Source: Physcomitrium patens (Eukaryota; Streptophyta; Bryopsida; Funariales; Funariaceae). From it: DNA of 64,000 nucleotides. Below the pieces are notes generated by a model. That model had not been told where the DNA came from. It saw only the letters and a program-made list of their open reading frames with translations, and ran no database searches. This document shows positions 48,243-57,990 of this stretch, one piece after another (within the stretch, counting starts at the first letter, position 1; each line of letters begins with the position of its first letter). The stretch lies in the NCBI RefSeq assembly GCF_000002425.4, contig NC_037269.1:15845309-15909308 (forward strand), written 5' to 3'. Both the position numbers and the translations under genes were made by a program.

Positions 48243-48953
48243 TCAGAATATATCCCCTACGTCTTTGTCCAGTTCGTCTTCGTCACCTTCATTATCCATA
48301 TCACTTTCATCTTCTTGCTGCGGAATCTCTGTACCTTCATTAAGGTCTTCCATATTCATCTCTGCGTGTCTTCGTTTAAATATTTTTACTCTCTTCCCTG
48401 CAATTGGTATTTTCAATTTTGTACCATCTAACTCCCGTAATGAGTAAGTCGCATTATCATGAACAGTTGTTACAACATATGGTCCAAACCAACGTTTTGA
48501 AAATTTCCGCAAAGAACTATGTTGATTATCCAGACTATTGTCATAAACAAGTACCCAGTCACCTTCCTCGATTGCTTTTGGTCTCAATCGATGTTGCTTA
48601 TCGAATCGCGCCTTGTTTTGTAACCTTGCTCTTTTTAACCTTTCCAATGCTATCTGGACATCTGCCGTTCTATATCTCGTCTCTACTGTGACTTCTGGTG
48701 CTTGAAAAGATTCAAGCATGGTATAAACCTCTCTCGAATGAATCTCAACAATCTTATCATTATTTCCTAACCCAATAGATGCAATCAATTCCAATGAATC
48801 TTCCAGCCCATTTTCTTCATAAACACCCAAAATCCTCTCATCATCTTGCAATGTATCTATCTTGCGTAACTGTCCTTCAATATTATATAATCTTTTTCTT
48901 TCTTTTCTTTTAAAATCTTCAACTTTCTTATACATAATATTTCCATTCTCCAA
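48243..48953 (-). CDS. Element A ORF2: integrase C-terminal domain with acidic tail
   Basis: 236 codons from ATG at 48953 to a stop 62 bp before the 3' LTR. Residues about 95-185 form the integrase C-terminal region: ALERLKRARLQNKARFDKQH, then EGDWVLVYDNS and KFSKRWFGPYVV, the GPY/F motif, followed by RELDGTKLKIPIAGKRVKIF. The first 95 residues are charged and unrecognised. The last 40 are very acidic (EDESDMDNEGDEDELDKD). The catalytic core and zinc domain are missing, so it cannot integrate DNA by itself. It may be expressed as a fragment or be a leftover of a deletion. Confidence 0.8.
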   Translation of the reverse strand: MENGNIMYKKVEDFKRKERKRLYNIEGQLRKIDTLQDDERILGVYEENGLEDSLELIASIGLGNNDKIVEIHSREVYTMLESFQAPEVTVETRYRTADVQIALERLKRARLQNKARFDKQHRLRPKAIEEGDWVLVYDNSLDNQHSSLRKFSKRWFGPYVVTTVHDNATYSLRELDGTKLKIPIAGKRVKIFKRRHAEMNMEDLNEGTEIPQQEDESDMDNEGDEDELDKDVGDIF

Positions 48954-49030
48954 TATACCAATAAAACTCGCATCAAAGGCACCTTCATCTCGCGAGAGTA
49001 CCTCCTCTTTTGTACCTCCATAATCTCGCT

Positions 49031-51424
49031 TTACAGTGGTACCTCCCCAAAATCCTTAAATCCTTCAACAATCTTTGGCAATGGTTTCTCCCTCAACCTA
49101 TCTCGATTCCGTTCATGGTTAGGAGGTACTTTTAGAAATTGTACAGCTTTCCTCCCATCTTCGCTCCGTACCCTTGCATAAGCAGAACCATCGTCAAGTA
49201 CCTTTGTTTCCATCCGTGTTGCCGTGATATAAGGTTGTCCTAAAATCAACGGATAAGACGTTGTATCTTGAATGAAGAAATGTTGCTCCGTAGCAACATC
49301 CCCAATCCGAATTTTGACATCTGGACAAGCTCCATATAATTCGCCTCGTGTGTTATTAGCTGCTCGTATTGCCCATCCATGTTCCATATCAATTGGCCAT
49401 TTTTGCTTCTTATAAAGATCTTTAGACATGAGATTTATTTCAGAACCATGGTCCACCAAGGCAACTATTGGTTCTTCTATATCTCCTACCTTCACCAATA
49501 CCTCAGTAGTTGCCCTTGCCCAATGCTTTCGAGTATAATGGCTCAAAGTTTCCATTTCCTTGTCATTAGAATCTTCGAAACGTACTCGCTGATTATACCC
49601 ATTCTTTTCATTTATTGGTTGCTTGTAACCAATATCAACCTCTTCTTCATCTCTACATATTCTTGCGTCAATAGCATGACTCATTCCAGTTTCGCTCATT
49701 AATTGCCTCTTTCGCTTAATGCTGTCAATGATAACATCATGAAACTCCTTCTTTGCAATTCCCAAGACTTCTTTCAATGTGAATTCCACCTTAGCATTTA
49801 ATATACGTTCTTCCAACACCCCTTTCAAATTTGTTGCTGCTTCAATGTCAGAAAGTAGCTTATAAGCAATTGATTTGCCCTTATCTTTTGTCTCCGTTGT
49901 TTTTTCTCCCAATGATGCTGAGGTATCCTTTACAGGCAATTCTTGTGAAGCTGCCTCCCGAGCCTTGTCTCCTCGAGTTTGCCTCTTAAAAGAATTTCCT
50001 TCTCTAGTATCATCAAAATTTCCTCGTCTTTTTCCTTCCATCAAAGCTTCATGTTGGCTCTTAGCAATATATGCATGAACTGAAAGAGACTCAATGGGAT
50101 CCTCCCAACCTGTTCTTCCTCGTATTGTAGCTGCAGTTCTCAATAACGCTTCTCGAGGTAATTTCCCTTCTTGCATTGTAGAAACGGCAGAAGCCCAAAA
50201 CTCACTAGTTTTCGTACTTCCACCAATTTCATCATCTATTCTAGCACCATAACTTGCACTTTCTCGTGCTACTGTTTCATGCTCTTTTAAGTAATCTTGA
50301 ACCAATGCTCTCATTCCTCCCTTGCCAAAATTGGTTTGAAGAAGATCCTCCCTATCTTTCAATGCTATCTTCCCATCTTTCCAGCAAATAATTCCCTGCC
50401 GTATCATATTATTAAATTCATTGCAATCTTTTCTAGTGTGTGAAGCATCATCACACCAAATGCATCTTTGTACATATCCTTGTTTTGAAACATTCTTCGA
50501 ATTGTTTATAGAAGTATTCTCTTCAAGTCTTGCCAATTTGATTTGAAGATCTCGCATTCCTCGTATAATTTCTTCCATACCCATATCTGTTTTCTTTGAC
50601 AAGGATGTCGAAGGTTGAACTGTAGGCATTGTCGGTGGTGTTGTACGTACTGGAGCTTTGGATGCTTGTACTTGTTTTGGAATATTACTCCTATCCTTCC
50701 TCCTTTCTTTTTTTGTAAGCAACCCCACCGCATCTTCAACGTTCTTCCACTTCGTTGTCAATCCTTCATTTTCTTCTTTGTCTTCAAGAAGGGGTTCTAA
50801 TTTCTCTTGCAATTCTCCATCAGCAGCTTGAAGAAATAAATCAACTTTGTTCGGCTCCAATGTCAATTTTTCTACCTTCGATAATTGAGAGTACTGCCTC
50901 TCAAATTCCCTTAGTAGCTCTGTTGCTTGCAAATTCTTATTGGGCCGTTCAATCCATCCCAGAAACAGCTTCTTAGTAACGCGATCAGCATCTTCCAAGA
51001 AATATTCGTCTTTCAATGCATGTGAAAAATCCTCCCATGAATTCCCACAATGATCCGTAATCGATGTAATGTGGTCCCTTATCTCCGGTATCGTGGCAAG
51101 TCCAAATAGTGCAACCATTTTCTTCTCAGAAACCCGATTTAATTCCATTTCACGAACATAACATCTTAAATACCTTGAAATATTCCTCCCATCAAATTGA
51201 TCAATTTTATTGACCACTGCTTGCAATGCTTTGGTTGCCAAAGCTTCCTTTCGATCATTGCTTTGCTGTTGCTGCATTGACAATGAGAAGGCTTGAAACA
51301 AACTAGCAATAGATGGATCCATGTGCATACCTTGTCCTTTAGAAGACTCCCCACCAGAAATTTCTCCCAAAAATCCTTCAAAATTTTTATTTTCGTTTTC
51401 CATAAAAAATAAAGATAAAATCAA
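49031..51424 (-). CDS. Element A ORF1: intact gag-protease polyprotein
   Basis: 797 codons starting about 50 nt after the 5' LTR; a second ATG is at codon 8. It should form the virus-like particle and process it. A low-complexity Gln stretch lies near residue 52. The gag core spans about 75-240 (LRCYVREMELNRVSEKKMVA, LEPNKVDLFLQAADGELQEK). A perfect CX2CX4HX4C knuckle, CIWCDDASHTRKDC, lies near 320-333. The protease near 655-740 has VDHGSEINLMSK and PLILGQPYI; its active site reads D-H-G rather than D-T/S-G. The frame is free of stops, unlike every other retroelement ORF in the window. A decayed relative lies at 952-1962. Confidence 0.85.
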   Translation of the reverse strand: MILSLFFMENENKNFEGFLGEISGGESSKGQGMHMDPSIASLFQAFSLSMQQQQSNDRKEALATKALQAVVNKIDQFDGRNISRYLRCYVREMELNRVSEKKMVALFGLATIPEIRDHITSITDHCGNSWEDFSHALKDEYFLEDADRVTKKLFLGWIERPNKNLQATELLREFERQYSQLSKVEKLTLEPNKVDLFLQAADGELQEKLEPLLEDKEENEGLTTKWKNVEDAVGLLTKKERRKDRSNIPKQVQASKAPVRTTPPTMPTVQPSTSLSKKTDMGMEEIIRGMRDLQIKLARLEENTSINNSKNVSKQGYVQRCIWCDDASHTRKDCNEFNNMIRQGIICWKDGKIALKDREDLLQTNFGKGGMRALVQDYLKEHETVARESASYGARIDDEIGGSTKTSEFWASAVSTMQEGKLPREALLRTAATIRGRTGWEDPIESLSVHAYIAKSQHEALMEGKRRGNFDDTREGNSFKRQTRGDKAREAASQELPVKDTSASLGEKTTETKDKGKSIAYKLLSDIEAATNLKGVLEERILNAKVEFTLKEVLGIAKKEFHDVIIDSIKRKRQLMSETGMSHAIDARICRDEEEVDIGYKQPINEKNGYNQRVRFEDSNDKEMETLSHYTRKHWARATTEVLVKVGDIEEPIVALVDHGSEINLMSKDLYKKQKWPIDMEHGWAIRAANNTRGELYGACPDVKIRIGDVATEQHFFIQDTTSYPLILGQPYITATRMETKVLDDGSAYARVRSEDGRKAVQFLKVPPNHERNRDRLREKPLPKIVEGFKDFGEVPL

Positions 51425-51454
51425 CCAAAATCCAATACCTTCTACCTCAAGCTT

Positions 51455-51475
51455 TCACGTCGGGTTCACCACTTA
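51455..51475 (-). other. Primer-binding site of element A
   Basis: Minus-strand TGGTGAACCCGACG lies three bases after the LTR end. It begins with TGG, complementary to a tRNA CCA end. The matching tRNA was not identified. It differs from the site used by D and E. Confidence 0.6.
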
Positions 51476-52815
51476 TGTCGTATTACGTGCTTTCCTGCTC
51501 GAGAACGCGCCGGGCGTCTGGCTGTAGAAGGTAGTATGGAGATTCGCCGATAGTCAAGCAGTCTATCAGTTTTTGACTGCTGGAATATAAACGACTGCAA
51601 CAATGTACCGTAAATCTATACGGGTGCTCTTCGACTGCTTGTCGGAGTCCTTTTTGCCCCAGCCGGTAGGTCTCTAGACGTTACAGAGAACCCCATACAA
51701 CCCAAACTGTTAACCTTCAATACTCCTTTGTACTTACGATCTTGTATCCACTGACTGTCTTGTTAGATTAACCCAATAAATTTCATTCACTCCGCATACT
51801 CAATCCTATAGACACCCTTTTAATCCTTCAATCACAGACGTAACTCGATTTCACAAAACAGTCAAGAGTATTCAAACCCACTTCATTTAAAAATCCCGAT
51901 TCACCAGTACAACACTGACTTCAGCAGCGATAGCCTCAGTCTTCCCCAAAACTCTACGAAGAAGAAAAATCCAAATCCTATGTCTTTCCTTCCCCGACCC
52001 GAAGCATGAAGCTCCTCTCTCTAATTCACTTGATCTCCAAAACCCTCCAATGAAAACCCGAACTGGTAACCTTGCCAAAACTTGAAAAACTAGCCCCCCC
52101 CCCCGATTCCTCGAAGAAGAAGAAAAAAACCCCCTTCCCCTAAAACTATATCCCCTCTAACCTTATTCCCTGAATTTCTTCAATCTTCCGTCTTAGATCC
52201 GGAATTGACTCCCACCTCAAGCTTGGATCCGAAATTGGCTCTCGCCGCCAAACTTTGTCCTCCGTTTTTACCTTTAAGAAATCCATTTACCGCAAACAAC
52301 GTTCCCTGAAACGGCACAGAGAATAAGACGTAAAACAGAATCGAACCCCATAATCGGGACCACATTGAGTCGCCTGACCAATTCAGGTCCTATATTGGAA
52401 AAGATGCCCGTAGTAACCTAGATGTTCCCGTAATTGGGTCAAATTGGTCCTCGCGTCAGATTGGCTAAGACCCGTAGTAAGACCTGGATTCCCCGTAATT
52501 AGACTGCATTGGGTTGCCCCACCAATACAGGTCTCATATTGGGTAAGAGGACCCGGATTGGATTATCGAAATTGGATCCAATTGGCTCCTCGAACCCGTC
52601 GTGTGAATTGGTCCTTCTCTTCCTACTGACTCCCGTTATTCGAATCGAACGGGGCATTCCAGTATGCCCCGGCTGACTGTAACGGAGTCACTGAACCTGA
52701 CCACTCAGTATTTGTACTGGAGTTGGTCGATGCTCCCAATATTCGAGATAACTGAATATTAATAAAATCCCCCTTTCTTTTTATTTTCACTGTATACTCG
52801 TGTTACAACACGACA
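51476..52815 (-). repeat. 5' LTR of element A
   Basis: 1340 bp, about 99.2% identical to the 3' LTR by my count. Confidence 0.9.
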
Positions 52816-53410
52816 ACGCTCCCAATGTGCGCACCTGAGATTCCAATAATGCGATTTGGTTGTCTCGCTCCTTCAGCTGCTCTTTGAGTACATGCACATG
52901 TATCTCCGGTTCTCCTGACGATGTACTGGCGGGATTGGCTGCTTCCTTCTACTTGTTCAATGTAGACACCTCGGCTTCCAATTCCTGAATCCGGAGTGTT
53001 AAGTTCTCGTTCTCCACCTTTGAACTCTCCGACTGCCTACGTAAATCATCCTCTGATTTAGTCTTCTCGGCCGCCAATTCTTTCGCCTGATTCATTTCCT
53101 CCTGACACTGGTTCCGCAACTCAATACACTCCTGCTTGTTAAGCTCCGCCAGAGTCTTCATCATCTTGTGCTGCCTGGTCTATTCCCCTTCTCTCTCCTT
53201 GACCTGGTGCTCCAATTTAGCATACTTGAGGGCGTTCGTTACTGAAACACGTTGTAAATCCTCGATCTTCTACTGTTGCTTCTCCAAAATCTTGTTCTTC
53301 TCCTCCAATTTCTGTCGAAGACTCAGCTCGTTGTCCATCCTTACAACTGCCAAATGCAGCTGGTTAATCTGTGCCGAGATCAACTCCTTAAGCTCTCCTG
53401 CCTGCTGATT
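52816..53410 (-). pseudogene. Coiled-coil C-terminal part of element E ORF2, split by element A
   Basis: Minus-strand frames read ELKELISAQINQLHLAVVRM, LRQKLEEKNKILEKQQ, then ECIELRNQCQEEMNQAKELA and LTLRIQELEAEVSTLNK, a long heptad-type coil with two stops. The frame runs into A at 52816 and resumes at 46840-46640 with NKDLTAQLKEEQTEEGEEDE. The SQVR-LG--N-DL-AQL pattern matches the 3' ORF of element D. Confidence 0.6.
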
Positions 53411-54342
53411 ACCTCCCTATGAATCCACCCGTTGAAAATACTGCACTGATACTGGTGTTGCTTCTGTCCTATTGGTGCTGGGGGGGGGACCAATTCCGTT
53501 GATGATGAACTCGCATTGGTCCGATCGCGATTCCTAGCTTGACTGCATTCTGCTATCGGCGCTCCTTCTACTAGTGTTGATGGTATTGGTACTGGCTCCA
53601 GTCTTGTCTCCGTCGCTACAGGTCCCAATCTCGCCACCAATACTAGTTGCTGCAGCTGATATTTAATGGCTCTACACACGTAATTGGAACACAACAACGT
53701 GGTAACCTTCCCTGTTCTCCTCTTCGTGTCCAATTCCGCATGGATCCTTGTTGCAACATATGCTGTCCAATTGAAGACCATCCCTTCCAACGTCACAATT
53801 GCTAAAAATAACAATCTTCTCGATATATATATTGTATGCCGATTCAACCCTAATCTCTTTTGCACATACCGCATCTATTCTACTAGCTCTGGCGAAAGCG
53901 CATCCGCTGTTTTCCACCCTTGACTCTTCTCAAATGCTTCATTTCCCGACTTGAAGTAGTTGCTTGGAACAAAATCAAACTCCAGATCTCCCGATATTGG
54001 CAACTCACCCATGGGAAGATATAATACCTTATTCAGCACCACCTCATTTATACCAATAATTTTGCCATGCGCCACACTGGACCCATCCTCCGGATCATAA
54101 TTCTTCAAATATTTTGTTACCAATGTTATGTCAATTGGTGGCAGCTTTTGCGAAAACTTCAAAAACCCATACATCTGCGCCGTGCAAAACTCTCTCTGTC
54201 TCTTCTGCCACCAAAAGATGTCCATAGCTATCGGCTCCATATTGGTCACTATAACACACTCTATTGGTGGCATTTCGCCTTTCGACTTGATTGAACGCTG
54301 TCTCTCATCTCTCCTAGCTGTCCTCTTCTTACGAATCACCAT
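53380..54342 (-). pseudogene. Element E ORF2, N-terminal part; plant-transposon-protein-like
   Basis: 54342-53875 (155 codons) and 53874-53380 (164 codons) are the same frame split by one stop. The N-terminus is basic (MVIRKKRTARRDERQR). The middle has HGKIIGINEVVLNKVLYLPM, resembling the conserved segment of accessory proteins of plant gypsy elements (Transposase_32 style; recognised by eye only). A Ser/Pro-rich linker follows, then a frameshift near 53410 into the coiled coil. Function unknown. Confidence 0.4.
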
Positions 54343-54639
54343 CTCTTCTACTCACAACAATACTCTAAACTCACACTCGGGAATACGACTCACAAAAATT
54401 ACAATGTAAACAATGCAAAAATAGAGTCCCACTCCTAACTTCTACCATGTTTCTCCTCCTGAATTGATGTACTCTGACGTGCTCTTGACGCCTAGCCTAT
54501 TAGGATCTTCGTAACGACCTTTGTATTGCACTTCCTGTCTTAATCGCATTATTACCCATGTTACAATTTCCATCATAACACTTGCGCTGTCACTTCAGCA
54601 CGTAATGACCACTCGTTCCTCCTCCCCACCAATATAGAA

Positions 54640-55260
54640 AAAACCCGTCCCGGGTTTATGTATTATACAGGCGTAACCGATTTCCTAAATTGCCGCATCA
54701 TTGACTTCTTCCGTTGATATTGGTGCGCCACGCTTCAAATTGGTAACCTCCTCCTCCACTTCTTCATCTTCTATTTCAGTATTCAAGTCTTGATACTGGT
54801 GCATTGGTCTTCCCAATAATTGGAATTGGTTCTGGAATTGGCTTGATCCCGTTTGTAAAATTGGTTCTCTTACGGGTTAAGACTGGCCACCCAAATTGGT
54901 TGAAATTGGCTCCTTAAAATTGGTGAACAACCCAATATACTGGTCGAATTGGTTAATAAAATTGAACCTGCTATTGGTTCTGGTATCGGACTTTCTTTTT
55001 TAAACAGTATTGGAGTACCTTTGCCATGTATTGGTTCTTGCTGATTTTCAATAATTGGGTCTGTTCCAATATTTGAATTGGTCCTTCGTCTTTCAATATT
55101 TAAATTAGGTCTTTTCCAATCTGAAATTGGGTATTTTTCAATTTAATTGGGTCATTTTCATCTTTGAATTGGGTCATTTCTAATCTAAATTGGATCTTTA
55201 CCAATCTGAATTGGCTTGTTGATTACCATTAGACTAGATTTCTCATTTATAAACTGATTT
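54640..55260. repeat. ATTGG-rich spacer of element E
   Basis: About 21 ATTGG pentamers occur on the plus strand in roughly 520 bp (54715-55220), mostly as AATTGG. Spacing is irregular. No open frame. The same motif recurs in the LTRs of E and A. On the other strand it is CCAAT. Confidence 0.75.
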
Positions 55261-55298
55261 ATATCTTTATTTTGTTCAGCGCATGAATTTCTTTCCTT

Positions 55299-56732
55299 TC
55301 AAATATGCCAGGATCCCATATTTTTTTCATTACTTGACACTTGTAGAAACAAATTCTTCAAAATGCCATTTGATGCAATAATATTGCTTGAAAATAATAT
55401 ATGATAATACTTTGAATTCATTGCATACATACTTTGCTTAATGTTGGAAAAACATCCTTCATAAGATTTTGTAAATCTTAAACCACCAATATTGAGTATA
55501 GTCGTACAGTTATCAATTAAACATGTCATAGACGTCTTAAGATCCATAATTATTTTATTAATTTTGAGATTAAAGATTTGAGAATATAAAATTTCCTTCA
55601 CACATTCCAAATTTGAATGAAAATTCTCATAAAGAAACGCTGATATTTTAGTTTTCACAATTGATTTTTGAGTTGCAAAAGTTTTTCTTTTCCACATGTT
55701 GAAATCCATTGTCCTTTTTAAAATAATTTTTTTCAACAGCTTTGGTTCTTGCTTATCTACTTTAAGCAAATTTGACATGGTTTCATTCTTCAATTTAAAA
55801 TTTGGTAAATAATGATGCCTCCAAGTACTAAAGATTGTAAATTTGTTGAATTTGACTTCAAAATATTTTATTAAGCAACCTTCATTGGCTTGATTGCAAA
55901 ACAATGGCTTAACTTTTAATTTTGCCAAAGCTTCACCTCTTTGTCTAGCTAGAAATAAAATTTCTTTATTCTTTAAAATCTTTGATTGCAAATTTTCTTC
56001 AACTCCTTTTGACAAAACTTTGTTTGCAATGGCCTCAACTTCCTTAATTTTGAATCTTGATTTTTCTTCATTTAGTTGTGAAACTAAATTACTATTATTA
56101 TCAATTAATATAGTAATCTCAATTTCTAATTTTATATTCCTATCTTTATATTCCAAATTGTCATAATTCATATCCTCATGCAATTGTTTGAATGTTGCTT
56201 CTTTCCTTTCCATACATTCAAGGTTTCTTTCTTCTAATTGTTGAAATTTTTCATGCTCATGTTGCAATTTACTTTTCAAATTATAAATAATCTTTTTTTG
56301 ATTTGAAGTTTCTTCCAATAAATCATTTTTTTCTTCCAATGAATTGATCAAGTCATTTGTTTTTGTGCATAATTCATTTTTTAAAGATTCAGTACACAAT
56401 TCATAATTCTTTTTAATTTTCTTTAACAATTCTTCTCTTTGATATTTCATATCGAACTCTTGTTGTTTCATATCCCTAAATATCCTTTCTTTTTGCAATT
56501 GATTTTCCCGAATTTGAAAAGTTTCATGTTCTTCTTGCAATTCCAATTTTAAATCATTGATCATTTCATCTCTTATTAAAATTTGATCAATTAAATCTTT
56601 TCTTTCACCTTGGAATTTTTCAAGTTCATAAAAAAATTGCAAGCCATTTTCATGGAGATAACTTTCTCTTGATGACCTTGGCCAAAAATTTTCAAAGTCT
56701 AAATCAAACATTCTTATAATTCTTTTATTCAA
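55299..56732 (-). CDS. Element E ORF1: 477-codon coiled-coil protein
   Basis: Starts about 85 nt after the primer-binding site, the position of gag, and is uninterrupted. Residues about 35-290 are rich in Glu, Lys, Leu, Gln and Asn with heptad spacing (LIDQILIRDEMINDLKLELQ, REELLKKIKKNYELC, NDLINSLEEKNDLLEETSNQ), a long parallel-coil candidate. The C-terminal 190 residues are Lys/Phe/Asn/Ile-rich with scattered Cys and no known motif; they include KRKTFATQKSIVKTKISAFL. No zinc knuckle, signal peptide or catalytic signature. Codons are strongly AT-biased. It may replace gag as a structural protein, or be captured sequence. I do not recognise the family. Confidence 0.6.
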   Translation of the reverse strand: MNKRIIRMFDLDFENFWPRSSRESYLHENGLQFFYELEKFQGERKDLIDQILIRDEMINDLKLELQEEHETFQIRENQLQKERIFRDMKQQEFDMKYQREELLKKIKKNYELCTESLKNELCTKTNDLINSLEEKNDLLEETSNQKKIIYNLKSKLQHEHEKFQQLEERNLECMERKEATFKQLHEDMNYDNLEYKDRNIKLEIEITILIDNNSNLVSQLNEEKSRFKIKEVEAIANKVLSKGVEENLQSKILKNKEILFLARQRGEALAKLKVKPLFCNQANEGCLIKYFEVKFNKFTIFSTWRHHYLPNFKLKNETMSNLLKVDKQEPKLLKKIILKRTMDFNMWKRKTFATQKSIVKTKISAFLYENFHSNLECVKEILYSQIFNLKINKIIMDLKTSMTCLIDNCTTILNIGGLRFTKSYEGCFSNIKQSMYAMNSKYYHILFSSNIIASNGILKNLFLQVSSNEKNMGSWHI

Positions 56733-56815
56733 CTTCCAATATTTTTATTATTGGAATTATTTCCCTTTTCTATTTTACATTCAATTTTTAATACTTCGTA
56801 CTGTTGTTCTTTCCC

Positions 56816-56833
56816 CGGCAACGGCGCCAAAAA
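56816..56833 (-). other. Primer-binding site of element E
   Basis: Minus-strand TGGCGCCGTTGCCGGGG after the LTR end. This is the tRNA-Asp-type site of Ogre/Athila-like plant gypsy elements and is shared, in diverged form, by element D. Confidence 0.8.
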
Positions 56834-57550
56834 TGTAATCGTCGTTTGACTCGGACTCAAAACACCAAGATATTTGATCAGTATAGGTGGGTTTGATCTT
56901 GGGGAAAGACTCGTTGTATGAATTGGATATGTTATGTTACAATTGATTATGTATTAATTATCTAAAACTTCCAAAGTTCTCTTCCTCATCTCAATTCAAT
57001 CCCTTCACAATCTCTACAATCGTTCACTGCCCTGCAGCTACTCAATATCACTGACATTCCTGACATCTACAGGATGCTTAATCTCTTTCCACAGTACTTC
57101 AATTCTCAATTCCTTTACTTTTACTCAATCTTCCAGTACAACTAACACAATGCAATAATCTCTATTATCACAATCACACTTTCTTTCTCCAAATTAATTA
57201 ATTCGAATTCATAATTTTCAATATCTCAATCACAGTTTCAGCAATCCTTTTCTTAAATCCAATATTAAAGAAAAACACAAAAGCAAAGAAAACAAAAGGG
57301 TAGCTCCAAGCTTTATCCTGGCTCACGACTATCACAGTCTGGCCCGGAGGTCATCTTCCTCAATCCACTTATCCTACTCAACTGACATGGCAGTTAACAG
57401 ATTCCAAAAGGTACGTATTTTGGCCTGTTAACCGCTTTTCCCGCTAACTACCAATTCCTACTAATACCAATTGGTAACCATCCGACCAATTCCAGATTTT
57501 ACCAACAAAGAATTGGTACGGGGTTTCGAAGACCAATTACCAATTCTACA
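56834..57550 (-). repeat. 5' LTR of element E
   Basis: 717 bp, TGTAGAATTGG to CGACGATTACA on the minus strand. Contains CCAATT/AATTGG clusters near its right end. Complete, unlike the 3' LTR. Confidence 0.85.
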
Positions 57551-57990
57551 ATAGGTATGAACATAAGACAAAGGCCTAAAGGCCTCTTTAGAAAACTGAT
57601 ATACACTACATGTGAGCCTTGGTGAGGCTCGAACCCTTGACCTATAAGCTAGTTACCTTGGAGGTAAAACATTTTCACTTAACTTTTATTTATTTATTTG
57701 TTATTTTTAAACCTTCATAATTTACTCATAGTAACTCGGATTTACATGTTACTTATATCATTGGAAATATTAAAAAATTAAATTTCTAAAAATGTACTAT
57801 TTATTTTTATTTTTTTACTTTTTACTGGATAAAAACTCCGTGAATAGACTATGATTGAGTTTTGGAATGTGTATTTGCTTGTATACATTGCTTTCAATTG
57901 TTTGTATTGTTTCTTCTTTTGTTCTTGTTCATTGCATCTTCTACTTCACACTACCCATTACAAGAAATTCTTAATTGATGCCATCTTGTA
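57551..57990 (+). repeat. Dispersed repeat G, copy 2 (longest)
   Basis: Left part has GGCCTAAAGGCCTC and the block GGCTCGAACCCTTGACC, whose reverse complement resembles a tRNA B box. The right part contains GTGAATAGACTATGATTGAG and GTTCTTGTTCATTGC, both found inverted at 37785-38010. Four partial copies occur in the window. A SINE or a small LTR element are both possible. Confidence 0.55.

Larger units (their letters stand above)
46841..52815 (-). mobile_element. Young non-autonomous gypsy-like element A, 5975 bp
   Basis: Two 1340-bp LTRs (46841-48180 and 51476-52815) start TGTCGT and end ACGACA. I count about ten substitutions between them. The 4-bp ACGC lies on both sides (46837-46840, 52816-52819), a target duplication. 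The internal 3.3 kb has an intact gag-protease ORF and a second ORF with an integrase C-terminal domain. RT, RNase H and the integrase core are absent. Inserted in the 3' coiled-coil ORF of element E. Confidence 0.85.
46031..57550 (-). mobile_element. LTR element E without recognisable gag-pol, interrupted by element A
   Basis: Bounded by LTRs at 46031-46631 (truncated, 3') and 56834-57550 (5'). It has a minus-strand primer-binding site at about 56816-56833 and a purine-rich tract right of 46631. Without A the internal part is about 4.2 kb. Reading leftward it holds a 477-codon coiled-coil ORF, an ATTGG-rich spacer, and a second broken ORF with a coiled-coil end. No RT, integrase or protease motif was seen, so it must depend on another element's enzymes if it moves. 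Confidence 0.7.

Noticed and set aside
49379-50976. Plus-strand ORFs at 49379, 49875, 50615 and 50755
   Set aside because: All are shadows of the intact minus-strand gag-protease ORF.
57590-57670. tRNA gene on the minus strand
   Set aside because: Only a B-box-like block is present. No A box, anticodon arm or paired acceptor stem could be built, and the block recurs in diverged repeat copies.
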